DNA of 64,000 nucleotides from DASQTB01 sp035642095 (GTDB lineage: Bacteria > Actinomycetota > UBA4738 > CALAEC01): positions 1 through 64,000 of the forward strand of contig DASQTB010000048.1 in assembly GCA_035642095.1 (NCBI GenBank). Reading direction: 5' to 3'. Below, in pieces: positions 52,845 through 62,377 of this stretch. Every line of letters starts with the position of its first letter. The stretch's first letter is position 1. The notes under the pieces were generated by a model. It saw only the letters and a list, made by a program, of their open reading frames with translations, had not been told where the DNA came from and did no database searches. Position numbers and translations under genes: made by a program.

Positions 52845-53860
52845 GCATCCGATCGGCGGGCGGCTACGTCCGGGCGGGAAAGGTGGCCAACCTCGATCAC
52901 CTGGCCCGGGCCACGCTCTCGACCGTGGTCGATGGGCCGGCCCGCGGTTGCCGCGCTCTCGACCTCCGGGTGGCGGAGGGGGTGGACCTTCGGATCCTGC
53001 CCGACCGTGGGTTCGACATCGGCGACGCCCGGTTCCGGGGGGTTCCTCTCTCCTGGATCTCGGCGATCGGCGAGACGGGGCCGCTGAACGTCCTGACCGG
53101 ACGATCATGGCTCCAGACGTTCGGGGGTGGCCTGATCACCACCTGCGGGCTCCGGAACGTGGGATCTCCCTCCGAGGGGCACGGGCTGCACGGTCTGTTC
53201 TCGCACCTCCGGGCCTCCGACGTGCGCTGGGACCGGGGGATCGAAGAAGACGACATCGTGCTCACCGCTCGAGCCACGATCGACGAGATCGACGCGGGGG
53301 GAGCGCACCTTCGGGTGGATCGAACCATCCGAACCCGTACCGGTCGCGGCCTGGTCGAACTGACCGACGTCACCTCGAACCTCGGAGCCGCGCCCGAGCC
53401 CGCACCGATCCTCTACCACGTGAACCTGGGCGTCCCTCTGTTCGACGAGGGAGCCACCGTGGACATCGACAGCGTCGAGGTCCTGCCCCGCGACGACGAC
53501 GCGGGGCGGGGGCGCCATTCATGGATGTCGCCGGGTCCTCCCGAGGATGGTGGAAGGGAGATGGTCTTCGAGCATCGGGTCCGACCCGACCGCTCGGGCT
53601 GGGGGCGGGCGGCCGTGGTCAACTCGTCAGCCCGGCTCGAGCTGATCCTCCGATGGCGGGCGACCGAGCTGCCCCGCTTCCACCAGTGGCTCCATCTCCG
53701 TCGGTCGATGTACGTGTTGGGGCTCGAACCGGCGAACTGCTCGGTTCTCGGCCGGGCCGCCGACCGGGCGGCCGGAACACTTCCGGTCCTGGAACCCGGA
53801 GCCCTCCGAACGACGGAGCTTCGGCTCGAGCCCCGGCGGCGAGTGCCTGACCGCGCATGA
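52841..53860 (+). CDS. DUF4432 family protein, aldose-epimerase-like
   Basis: 339 residues of galactose-mutarotase-like beta-sandwich type: LDLRVAEGVDLRILPDRGFDIGD, CGLRNVGSPSEGHGLHG and HQWLHLRRSMYVLGLEP are family marks of DUF4432, a group found in sugar-catabolic operons. It may interconvert anomers or epimers of the transported sugar. Translationally coupled to both neighbours. Confidence 0.85.
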   Translation: MSIRSAGGYVRAGKVANLDHLARATLSTVVDGPARGCRALDLRVAEGVDLRILPDRGFDIGDARFRGVPLSWISAIGETGPLNVLTGRSWLQTFGGGLITTCGLRNVGSPSEGHGLHGLFSHLRASDVRWDRGIEEDDIVLTARATIDEIDAGGAHLRVDRTIRTRTGRGLVELTDVTSNLGAAPEPAPILYHVNLGVPLFDEGATVDIDSVEVLPRDDDAGRGRHSWMSPGPPEDGGREMVFEHRVRPDRSGWGRAAVVNSSARLELILRWRATELPRFHQWLHLRRSMYVLGLEPANCSVLGRAADRAAGTLPVLEPGALRTTELRLEPRRRVPDRA

Positions 53861-54804
53861 TCGTCGCGGGGCCGAACATCACACTCGATCGCATCGTCCG
53901 GATCGACGAGCTCCGGCCCGGGGAGGTGCTGCGATTCTCTGAGGCGATCATCGCGCCTGGAGGGAAGGGCGCGAACGTGACCCGGGTGGCGAAGGCGCTG
54001 GGTTTCCCGGCAACCCTGGTCGCGCTTGCCCCCGGACGTACCGGCCGGGCCGTGATCGAGCTTCTCTTCGAAGAAGGCCTTCCGGTGGACGCCGTCGCTA
54101 CGGGAGGCGAGGCTCGGGCGGCTTCGATTGTGCTCGAGTCGAGCGGTCGGGTCACCGTCCTCAACGAGCCGGGTGCCACGATCCGAGAGGAGGACTGGGG
54201 AGCGTACGAGCGGACGGTGGCTGATCTTCTTCCCGGCCATGGCTTCCTGGTGTGCATCGGAAGCACCCCTCCCGGTAGCCCACCGGACGCGTACGGCAGG
54301 CTCGTCGTACTGGCCAGGGAACGCGGGATGCGCGCGCTGGTCGATGCGGCCGGCGACTCCCTGGCGGGCGCCCTGGTGGCAGCTCCCGAGCTCGTCACGC
54401 CGAGCCTGGGCGAGGCGGAAGGGATCATTCGCGGTGCCGGCCCCCAGCCCGCAGCGGAGCGGTCAGCGGACGTGCGGGATCGAGCTCTGGCGGCTGCCTC
54501 CGCCTTGGTCGGTCGAGGTGCGAGCACTGCCATGGTGACGGTCGCCCAGGGACTGGCTGTGGCTCGAGGTTCAGAGCGCTGGTGGGTGGATGCCCCGCCG
54601 GTCACCGTCCGGAACCCCATCGGGGCCGGCGACTCGCTGGTCGGCGGCCTGATCGGCTCGCTCGAGCGAGGCCACGACCTTCGAACCGCGCTACGCCTCG
54701 GCGTGGCCGCGGCATCGGCCAGCGTCGAGACGAACCTCCCGGGGGTCCTCGATGCTCGCCGCGTCCACACCCTGGTGGACCACGTGGCGATCGTGGAGCG
54801 TTGA
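53857..54804 (+). CDS. PfkB-family 1-phosphofructokinase/tagatose-6-phosphate kinase-like
   Basis: 315 residues. The N-terminal GPNITLDRIVRID and APGGKGANVTRVAKALG, with the C-terminal NPIGAGDSLVGGLIGSLERG (GAGDS anion hole and base Asp), match the LacC/FruK branch of PfkB kinases that phosphorylate sugar phosphates. It would make the bisphosphate used by the aldolase. Last gene of the rightward operon. Confidence 0.9.
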   Translation: MIVAGPNITLDRIVRIDELRPGEVLRFSEAIIAPGGKGANVTRVAKALGFPATLVALAPGRTGRAVIELLFEEGLPVDAVATGGEARAASIVLESSGRVTVLNEPGATIREEDWGAYERTVADLLPGHGFLVCIGSTPPGSPPDAYGRLVVLARERGMRALVDAAGDSLAGALVAAPELVTPSLGEAEGIIRGAGPQPAAERSADVRDRALAAASALVGRGASTAMVTVAQGLAVARGSERWWVDAPPVTVRNPIGAGDSLVGGLIGSLERGHDLRTALRLGVAAASASVETNLPGVLDARRVHTLVDHVAIVER

Positions 54805-54914
54805 GGGACCCACCGCTTCAACGACCGCAGGACCGTCGCCGAGTGATCAATCCCTCCCGCGGAGATCGACTCAACGACCGACCGAAGGGTGGCCGACGCC
54901 TCCACCACCGGCTT

Positions 54915-55179
54915 TCAGGCTTGCAGGGAAACGGCGTACTCCGTGTCATCGTTCTGCCACCGGAAGATGAGGTGATCGCCGTCTCCTCTGGCCGCCGCGT
55001 CGAGGTCTCCGGTGAAGGTCGCCGAAGACCGGAATGAGGGGATCCTGCTCGGCGAAGGGGAACAGCAGGACCTCCCCGTCGGCGCCCCGTTGGGACGCAT
55101 CGATCAGGGTCGCCGTGGAGTAGTCGAGATGGAACACCACGCCGGATCCAGTCGGCCATGCTCGAGCCGGTGGCAGCAT
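54915..55179 (-). pseudogene. small unidentified coding remnant with a frameshift
   Basis: The 450 bases between pfkB and the hydrolase hold no intact gene. On the minus strand one frame reads VVFHLDYSTATLIDASQRG and LLFPFAEQDPLIPVFGD, and another continues FTGDLDAAARGDGDHLIF and RWQNDDTEYAVSLQA to a stop. A +1 or -2 shift near 55021 would join them into a protein of roughly 90 residues. Both pieces look coding in composition; no family is recognised. Confidence 0.35.
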
Positions 55180-55254
55180 CGGTCATCAGGCGCCGTGAAG
55201 TATGGGGGATCGACCGCTCACTATGCTGGGAGGCCCGGAAGGAAGGAGACGCAG

Positions 55255-56010
55255 ATGGCCACTTACGTCCTCGTTCCCGGAGCGTGGCTCGGGGCCTGGG
55301 CCTGGGACCGGGTCGGTGCGAGGCTCCGGGAGGGGGGCCATCACGTGCATCCCGTCTGCCTGACCGGCCTCGGCGAGCGGGCCTCCGAGGCGGACCCGGG
55401 CGTGGACCTGGAGAGGCACGTGGCCGATGTGGTCGACGTGATCCGGCGGGAAGACCTGTGGAACGTGATCCTGGCGGGCCATAGCTACGCGGGGATGGTG
55501 GTCACCGGGGCCGTGGAACGGGTCCGAGACCGGATCTCGCAGCTCGTGTACGTCGACTCAGGGCCCTTCCCCGACGGGACCTCGTTCCTGGACACCATGG
55601 AGCCGCAAGCCCGCCAGCTCGCCGAGCGCCTGATCCGGGAACGAGGTCAGGGATGGCTCTGGCCCATGCCCACATGGGATGAGCTGGAGAACGTGATGCA
55701 GGCCCGCCTGGACGGACTGGGGGAGCGGGAACGCGACACGATGCGAGTGGGCGCGGTTTCCCAGCCCGCGGGGACGATCAGGCAGCCCCTCCGTCGCCCC
55801 GAGCCCGTCGGGGAAGAGATCCGCAAGGTCCTGGTCAGCTCCAGCTTCCCGCTCCCGGCCGTGAAGGAGATGATCGCCGGGGGTCACCCCTGGTTCGCCG
55901 AGCTGGCCGGTCCCGAATGGCGGTTCCAGGAGGTCCCCACCGGACACTGGCCGATGTTTTCGAAGCCCGACGAGCTCGCCGCGGAGCTCGGCCGGATCGC
56001 CATCAGCTGA
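55255..56010 (+). CDS. alpha/beta hydrolase
   Basis: 251 residues. YVLVPGAWLGAWAWDRV is the oxyanion segment, AGHSYAGM the nucleophile elbow and PTGHWPMFSKP holds the catalytic His, as in the RsbQ/methylesterase-like group. Substrate unknown. TATGCT at 55222-55227 is a -10 box and GGAAGGAG precedes the ATG, so it is expressed on its own. Confidence 0.9.
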   Translation: MATYVLVPGAWLGAWAWDRVGARLREGGHHVHPVCLTGLGERASEADPGVDLERHVADVVDVIRREDLWNVILAGHSYAGMVVTGAVERVRDRISQLVYVDSGPFPDGTSFLDTMEPQARQLAERLIRERGQGWLWPMPTWDELENVMQARLDGLGERERDTMRVGAVSQPAGTIRQPLRRPEPVGEEIRKVLVSSSFPLPAVKEMIAGGHPWFAELAGPEWRFQEVPTGHWPMFSKPDELAAELGRIAIS

Positions 56011-56069
56011 GGATGATGGTTGGCGCCCCGACCGGCTCCCCGGCGTAAGGTAAGAGGAAGGGAGGGAGC

Positions 56070-56180
56070 ATGGGTGTGCAGATGCTGGCGGAGTGGACCA
56101 CCGCCGACGGCGAGAGAGGCGCGTGGTTCAAGGACCCCGAAGGGAACATCCTGTCCCTGGCCCAGATCGCACCGTTCTGA
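56070..56180 (+). pseudogene. C-terminal fragment of a VOC (glyoxalase-like) protein
   Basis: 36 residues behind GGAGGGA. GAWFKDPEGNILSLAQI is the last strand of a VOC domain with the metal-binding Glu position; the rest of the domain is missing upstream, where the alpha/beta hydrolase ends. Its TGA overlaps the CTG that probably starts the next VOC gene. It is a decay fragment or a very short real gene. Confidence 0.45.
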
Positions 56181-56602
56181 CGGTCGATCGACAGGACCGG
56201 CTCGACCACGGGGCCTTCCACAGCCTCGACTTCCTGTACACGCCGAGCCGTGACGTCGCCGCGGACCGCGACTACTTCACCGAGATTCTGGGCGGTCGGC
56301 TGGTCTTCGCCGTGGAGGCCATGGGAACCAGGGTCGCCGCGATCGAGCTCGCCCAGGGGTCGCCGCTGGTTCTCCTGACCGACCACCTGGACGGCGAGCG
56401 TCCCGTGCTCGTCTACCGGGTGGCCGATCTGGACGCCGCACTGGCGGCCCTCGAGTCTCGGGGCTGGGGCCGGACCCAGAGCTTCGAGATCCCCCACGGG
56501 CCGTGCTGCTCGTTCATCGGTCCGGGCGGCCACCGCATCGCCCTCTATCAGCCCACCCGCCCGGAGGCGGCCCGTCACTTCGACGGCCGCCGTGACTTCT
56601 AG
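56177..56602 (+). CDS. VOC family protein (glyoxalase/bleomycin-resistance-like)
   Basis: About 141 residues. Two beta-alpha-beta-beta units are seen: FHSLDFLYTPSRDVAADRDY / FTEILGG ... AIEL and VLVYRVADLDAALAAL ... SFIGPGGHRIALYQ. No ATG or GTG stands near the fold start; CTG 56177, overlapping the preceding stop, is the best candidate. Metal ligands are only partly obvious, so activity is uncertain. Confidence 0.7.
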   Translation: MTVDRQDRLDHGAFHSLDFLYTPSRDVAADRDYFTEILGGRLVFAVEAMGTRVAAIELAQGSPLVLLTDHLDGERPVLVYRVADLDAALAALESRGWGRTQSFEIPHGPCCSFIGPGGHRIALYQPTRPEAARHFDGRRDF

Positions 56603-56672
56603 CCGGATTATCCCCTGCCCGGGTGGGGTTGGAACTCTGGTCAGGGAAGACTTGGCACAGGAAGGGATGAGC

Positions 56673-57119
56673 ATGGAAGTGAAGGAGCTGGGACACATCG
56701 TCCTGTACGTGCGTGACCTGGAACGCTCCCGCCGGTTCTACGGCGAGGTGCTCGGGTGGAAGGAGGTCGCCCGGCTGGGCAATCAGGGAGCGATGTTCTC
56801 CTCCGGCCGGACCCATCACGAGCTGCTTCTCCTGGAGGTCGGGCCGAACGCCGCCCCGATCCCGCCGGGGCCGCGGGTGGGGATGTACCACTTCGGGCTC
56901 AAGCTGGGGGAGACCGACCAGGAGCTCCGGGCCGCCCTGGAAGAGCTGACCCGGGCGGGGGTCAGGGTGGGCGGCGCGGCGGACCACAACGTGACCCACA
57001 GCCTGTACATCGAGGATCCGGACGGAAACGAGATCGAGCTGTACATCGACGTCCAGCCCGAGGTGTGGCGGGAGGACCCGCAGGCCATCCTGGCCCGGCC
57101 CCGGGCGCTCGAGCTGTAG
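56673..57119 (+). CDS. VOC family protein, catechol 2,3-dioxygenase-like
   Basis: 148 residues. LGHIVLYVRDLERSRRFYGEVLGW, VGMYHFGLKLGE and YIEDPDGNEIELYID give the His-His-Glu metal site of extradiol dioxygenase-like VOC proteins. ATG 56673 is well placed after AGGAAGG; an ATG two codons earlier sits on the site itself. Substrate unknown. Confidence 0.85.
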   Translation: MEVKELGHIVLYVRDLERSRRFYGEVLGWKEVARLGNQGAMFSSGRTHHELLLLEVGPNAAPIPPGPRVGMYHFGLKLGETDQELRAALEELTRAGVRVGGAADHNVTHSLYIEDPDGNEIELYIDVQPEVWREDPQAILARPRALEL

Positions 57120-57143
57120 CCGCGGCGGGCAGGCGGATCCCCC

Positions 57144-57911
57144 TCAGCCGACCCGGACCGTCCCTCGCATCGAGGGGTGGATGGCGCAGAAGTACGCCAC
57201 GGAGCCGGGCCGCTCGAACGTGGTCGCGAACGTTCCGTCTGGCTCGATCGGTCCCGAGTCGAACTCCCCGTCCTCGGCGGTGACGGTGTGGCCCTCGGGG
57301 TCGCCGTTGGTCCAGGTGACCTCGGTCCCCGGGGGGACCTCGAGGGTCGTCGGCTGGAAGGCGAACCCCTGGACGGCCACGGCGGCCCCGCCGGGGGCCG
57401 CGGGTTCCCGACGGACCCTCGGCGCGTCCGGTCGGACCTCCAGCAGGGCCTCCATGCCTAGGTCGTCGTGGTTCGCCACGAAGCACTCGACCTTGTACAC
57501 GCCGAGGCCGAGATCGAGGTCGACTCGGATGGTCTCGCCCGGATCGAACGTCGGCTCCTCGATCTTGAACCCGTCGTCCCCGCCGCTCCCGGGGCCGCTG
57601 CTGTCCCCGTCGGACTCGAGCTCCATCTCGAAGCCGTGGACCAGCTTCCCGCCGTTCCGCACAACGAACGTGACCGGTCCCGGCCGGATGGCCGGCGCCT
57701 CCAGGGTCACCGCGTACTCACCGAACCCGACCTCGAAGCCGCCCCGGCGCGGATCGACCCGCCGAGGGCCTGAGGCGGATCCCGTCCCAGACTCGGCCGA
57801 GGTTCCGCCGCCGACCTCGACGGGACTCGCGGTCGGCTCCGAGCGACCGCAGGCCGCCGTGACGAGCGCCATCGCGGCCAGCGCCATACCGGCCATCCGG
57901 CGTCCCGTCAC
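57144..57911 (-). CDS. two-domain blue copper (cupredoxin) lipoprotein
   Basis: 255 residues. Signal with lipobox ALVTAAC, an acidic/Ser-rich linker and two cupredoxin domains. Domain 1 has His in GKLVHGFEM and the loop CFVANHDDLGM (C-x4-H-x4-M, as in sulfocyanins). Domain 2 has His in PEGHTVTA and CAIHPSM (C-x2-H-x2-M, as in amicyanin). Both type 1 sites are complete. GTG start overlaps the stop of the upstream single-domain cupredoxin, so both are made together. Confidence 0.85.
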   Translation of the reverse strand: MTGRRMAGMALAAMALVTAACGRSEPTASPVEVGGGTSAESGTGSASGPRRVDPRRGGFEVGFGEYAVTLEAPAIRPGPVTFVVRNGGKLVHGFEMELESDGDSSGPGSGGDDGFKIEEPTFDPGETIRVDLDLGLGVYKVECFVANHDDLGMEALLEVRPDAPRVRREPAAPGGAAVAVQGFAFQPTTLEVPPGTEVTWTNGDPEGHTVTAEDGEFDSGPIEPDGTFATTFERPGSVAYFCAIHPSMRGTVRVG

Positions 57912-58255
57912 TGGACGGTGACCGTCCCTTCCATGCCGCCGGCCCGGTGGTATTCGCAGAACATCGTGTACTCGCCGGGGTCGGCGTCCACGGTGATCGA
58001 GGTGCTGTCGCCCGGATCGACGTCCTCGTCGACGTCGGTGCCCTCGATGGTGATGTTGTGCTCGGCCTGGCCATCGTTCGACACGTCCACCGTGTCTCCG
58101 GCGCTCACGGTCAGATCGACGGGCTGGAAGGCGTTGTCGACCATGCTCAGCCCCGTTCCTTCGCCACCGCCGTCTCCTCCTCCCTCGTCGCCGCCGCACG
58201 CGGCCAGGGTGAGCGCCGCAATCACGGCCAGGATGACCCTCACCACATTCCTCAT
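57908..58255 (-). CDS. cupredoxin (plastocyanin-like) lipoprotein
   Basis: 115 residues. Lipobox LAVIAALTLAAC, Gly/Glu/Asp linker, then one copper domain with His in AEHNITIEG and the loop FCEYHRAGGM (C-x2-H-x4-M). It is the partner of the two-domain protein that follows and resembles the pair at 23.4-24.3 kb. Upstream lies a TCATG repeat with 11-base spacing. Confidence 0.87.
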   Translation of the reverse strand: MRNVVRVILAVIAALTLAACGGDEGGGDGGGEGTGLSMVDNAFQPVDLTVSAGDTVDVSNDGQAEHNITIEGTDVDEDVDPGDSTSITVDADPGEYTMFCEYHRAGGMEGTVTVQ

Positions 58256-58306
58256 GTCGACCTCCTCCGCTGTCCTCCCGATGGTGGGCCCCTGAGGTCA
58301 GGCCTT

Positions 58307-58322
58307 CATGAAGCTCGCATGA
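58307..58322 (-). promoter_or_regulatory. TCATG direct repeat before the cupredoxin pair
   Basis: On the minus strand TCATG occurs twice, 11 bases apart, about 50 bases before the cupredoxin start. It differs by one base per repeat from the TCATC sites around the two-component genes, so common control is possible but unproven. Confidence 0.3.
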
Positions 58323-58330
58323 GGGTTCGT

Positions 58331-58616
58331 TCACCCGAGCGGGAAGGTTCGAGGATCCGTTCTATTCCCTGTCGGCCCAGGGGCCCATGCCTCCGTGGGG
58401 TTCAGGTTCCGCGTCTGGATCACCACGGCCACCCGAGGGTCCCGTCGCATGTTGGCCAGCTTCCGCTGCTCCGGGAGGGTTCCGATGACGATCTCGTCTC
58501 CCTCCAGCCCCACCCAAGCCACGGTGACGTGCGGGCTGCCGGTCCGCGTTCAGCGTTATCAGCGTGGCCACGTCGTCGCTCTCCAGCACCTGCCGAGCCG
58601 ACGGCGGCAGCTCCAC
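58331..58616 (-). pseudogene. broken PPOX/F420-dependent pyridoxamine-oxidase-like gene
   Basis: The GTG start gives ARQVLESDDVATLITLNAD, the usual opening of PPOX-class flavin/F420 reductases. An extra C after GAC near 58547 shifts the frame; without it the sequence continues GSPHVTVAWVGLEGDEIVIG and RKLANMRRDPRVAVVIQTR. A second break follows (NPHGG in a third frame), and the C-terminal half is missing. It is a decayed gene between the cupredoxins and the glycosylase. Confidence 0.65.
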
Positions 58617-58628
58617 GTCGCCGGTAGC

Positions 58629-59111
58629 CTATCGTCGGCCGGTCCTTCGGGGTCTCCCTCGGAGCCCCTCGCCGTGCGCCGCCATCCACTCATCGTGCGG
58701 GGGGACGTCCTCGCCCACCACGTACAGGAAGTAGTACGCCCCAACGTCGCCCAGGAACTTGAATCGCTTCCGCAGATCGGCCACGGTATGGTCGAACCCG
58801 GGGTGGGAGCGGAGGTACCGGCGGAATCCGCCGTGCTCTCGGTCCAGGTCGAGCATCGTTCGGGCGTTGTGGACGGTGGCCTCGATCTTCCGCCGGTTCC
58901 GGACGATCCGCGTGTCGGCGGCCAGCCGATCGACGTCCGGCGGGTCGATGCCGGCCACGATGTGGGGATCGAAACCGTCGAATGCCTCTCGGAACTCGTC
59001 CCATTTCGCCTCGATCACCCTCCAGCTGATCCCGGATTGAAACACCGCCCTGGTCATGACCTCCAGGTAGTCGGCCAGCCCCGCAGGCCGGATCCGCTTC
59101 GGTGCCTCCAA
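58629..59111 (-). CDS. DNA-3-methyladenine glycosylase I (Tag)-like protein
   Basis: 160 residues. [27 protein letters not shown] and [15 protein letters not shown] follow the Tag helical fold with its 3-methyladenine pocket. The N-terminus is shorter than in E. coli Tag and lacks the Cys that begins its zinc snap, so it is a divergent member. It would remove alkylated bases. ATG 59111 follows a short intergenic region divergent from fumC. Confidence 0.75.
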   Translation of the reverse strand: MEAPKRIRPAGLADYLEVMTRAVFQSGISWRVIEAKWDEFREAFDGFDPHIVAGIDPPDVDRLAADTRIVRNRRKIEATVHNARTMLDLDREHGGFRRYLRSHPGFDHTVADLRKRFKFLGDVGAYYFLYVVGEDVPPHDEWMAAHGEGLRGRPRRTGRR

Positions 59112-59253
59112 CGCTCCTCCTCTCGCCGCCCTCCATCATGACGAACGGCCCCGGCGGAGATCGACACGGGAGCGCCGTGAGACCGATGCCTGTTCCCCGG
59201 GACCTGACCCCCCGTGTCCCCACCGGAACGCGGTCATCCGGCGTCCGAGCGGT

Positions 59254-59259
59254 CACAAT
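59254..59259 (+). promoter_or_regulatory. -10-like box of fumC, leaderless arrangement
   Basis: CACAAT, one base from TANNNT, six bases before GTG 59266. Confidence 0.35.
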
Positions 59260-59265
59260 GGAGAG

Positions 59266-60663
<1,398 letters not shown>

Positions 60664-60681
60664 ACCCGGTCCTGGCTCGCT

Positions 60682-60712
60682 GCCGAGGGTGTGGCAGCCG
60701 GGCACCCTCGGC
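60682..60712 (+). terminator. hairpin after fumC
   Basis: GCCGAGGGTG (60682-60691) pairs perfectly with CACCCTCGGC (60703-60712), loop of 11 bases, 18 bases after the stop. No T-run. Confidence 0.55.
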
Positions 60713-60787
60713 ACCTCGGCTCCAAGGTTGTGCCCGGTTCGGCCCTGGGGGGAGAATCTTCGGATCGAGGGAAACGGAGGTGGCACC

Positions 60788-61204
60788 GTGCGGTTCCGGA
60801 TCGTCGTGGGCCTGGTAGTGCTCGTCGCCGTGGTGCTGTCATCCAGCCCGTCGGTGGCTCACAAATCCTCTGGCGTCAAGGCCCAGCAGCGGGTGTTCGC
60901 CAAGCACCAGAACTTGGACCGGAGCGACGCCAGGGTCCAGCTCCTGGTGACGAACCGGCGGTTCCGACCAATCCGCCGGCTGGTGTGCGAGACCGAGATC
61001 TCCGACAAGTGGTTCCATCCCGTGACCGGCGAGGTTCGGACCTACACGGAGGACTGGTTCCTGACGATCCGCAACTTTCCGGAGCGGAGCCGGCTCCGGT
61101 CGCGGAAGGACACGATCTTCGTCGAGCACAGCGAGCTGACCACCGACCCGCAGTGGCAGCCGCAAGGGGTGACCGTCAGGACCCGGCACTGCCACGTCCG
61201 GTAG
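60788..61204 (+). CDS. secreted hypothetical protein
   Basis: 138 residues. A signal peptide (RIVVGLVVLVAVVLSSSPSVAH) is followed by a basic, Trp-containing domain (RLVCETEISDKWFHPVTGEV; TEDWFLTIRNFPERSRLRSR; RTRHCHVR) with two Cys that may pair. No family is recognised. GGAGG seven bases upstream supports GTG 60788. Confidence 0.65.
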   Translation: MRFRIVVGLVVLVAVVLSSSPSVAHKSSGVKAQQRVFAKHQNLDRSDARVQLLVTNRRFRPIRRLVCETEISDKWFHPVTGEVRTYTEDWFLTIRNFPERSRLRSRKDTIFVEHSELTTDPQWQPQGVTVRTRHCHVR

Positions 61205-61229
61205 CCGACGGCCGGTCTCCGAGAGGACC

Positions 61230-62162
61230 GTGAACGTCGAGATCCCTTTGCGGGGGGCCGGCGGGGAGCCGGTCGATCTCCTGCGGACGATCACCTCGCA
61301 CGGGCTGGCTTCGCTGCCACCGATCGAACTCGACGAGGACGCGGCCACGCTCACTTCGACGTTGCCCGCCCCGGCCGGCCGGCCCCGGACGGTCCGTGTA
61401 TCGCCGGGCTCGAAGGGCCACGCTCGGATCCAGGTGATGGGGAGACCGCCCGGTCGGAAGGCGGCGGAGGCCCTGGTCGATTCCGTTCGGCACGTGCTCC
61501 ACATGGACGAGGACCTGTCCGAGTTCTACGCGCTGGCCCTGGCGGATCCAGACCTGGCCTGGGTGGCCGGGGGGGCGGGCCGAATGATCCGGAGCCCAAC
61601 AGTACTCGAGGAGGTCGTCCGGATCGTGTGCACCACGAACTGCTCGTGGGCCCTGACCACCAGGATGATCACCGCCCTGGTCGAACGGCTCGGCGAGCCG
61701 GCGCCCGGCGCTCCGGCGGACGGGTGGCGCGGTCGCACCTTCCCCACCGCGGAGGCCATGGCCCGAGCGACCCCGACCTTCTACCGGGACGTGGTTCGGG
61801 CCGGCTACCGGGGTCCCTACCTCCGAGCCCTGGCCCGCTCGGTGGCCTCCGGTGCCCTGGACCTCGAGGTCCTGGCCGCCGCCTCGCCGGAGGAGCTGTC
61901 CGACGACGAGATGGAGATCCGGCTCCTGGCCCTCCCCGGGGTCGGCCCGTACGCCGCCGCGCACGTCATGCTGCTTCTGGGCCGGTACTCACGGCTGATC
62001 CTCGATTCCTGGACCCGTCCGAAATACGCCCGGCTGATCGGAAGGAAGAAACCGGTCTCCGATGCCACGATCCTCCGGCGGTTCCGGCCGTACGGACGGT
62101 ACGCCGGCCTGGCGTTTTGGTGCTTCGTGACCAGCGACTGGGTGGCGGACGGGGTGGCCTGA
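61230..62162 (+). CDS. HhH-GPD DNA glycosylase, AlkA-like
   Basis: 310 residues. The C-terminal domain has a helix-hairpin-helix and catalytic Asp in LLALPGVGPYAAAHVMLLLG and LILDSWTR; the N-terminal half is a beta-rich domain as in AlkA/OGG-type enzymes. Cys residues near the C-terminus are not in a 4Fe-4S pattern. It likely excises alkylated or oxidised bases. GTG start. Confidence 0.85.
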   Translation: MNVEIPLRGAGGEPVDLLRTITSHGLASLPPIELDEDAATLTSTLPAPAGRPRTVRVSPGSKGHARIQVMGRPPGRKAAEALVDSVRHVLHMDEDLSEFYALALADPDLAWVAGGAGRMIRSPTVLEEVVRIVCTTNCSWALTTRMITALVERLGEPAPGAPADGWRGRTFPTAEAMARATPTFYRDVVRAGYRGPYLRALARSVASGALDLEVLAAASPEELSDDEMEIRLLALPGVGPYAAAHVMLLLGRYSRLILDSWTRPKYARLIGRKKPVSDATILRRFRPYGRYAGLAFWCFVTSDWVADGVA

Positions 62163-62224
62163 AGGCTTGGTTTGGCCACGCTCCGCGGCGGGAACAACTC
62201 TGCGGAACGGAGGAGGTGCACCTG

Positions 62225-62374
62225 GTGACCGAGCCACACACCCACGGCACGGCCCCTCCGCCCGAGGATCGGGGGAGCGGCCTGACCGGGTACGCGATCG
62301 CCAAGTACGGGTTCATCCTGCTGATCGTGATCGTCGTGCTCTGGTTCGTGGCGAACTACTTCCTGGGCGAGTAG
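62225..62374 (+). CDS. small single-pass membrane protein
   Basis: 49 residues: a hydrophilic N-terminus with His and Pro, then one helix (GFILLIVIVVLWFVANYFLG) at the very C-terminus. AGGAGG eight bases before GTG 62225 supports expression; GTG 62216 in the same frame is too close to the site. Function unknown. Confidence 0.6.
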   Translation: MTEPHTHGTAPPPEDRGSGLTGYAIAKYGFILLIVIVVLWFVANYFLGE

Positions 62375-62377
62375 CGC

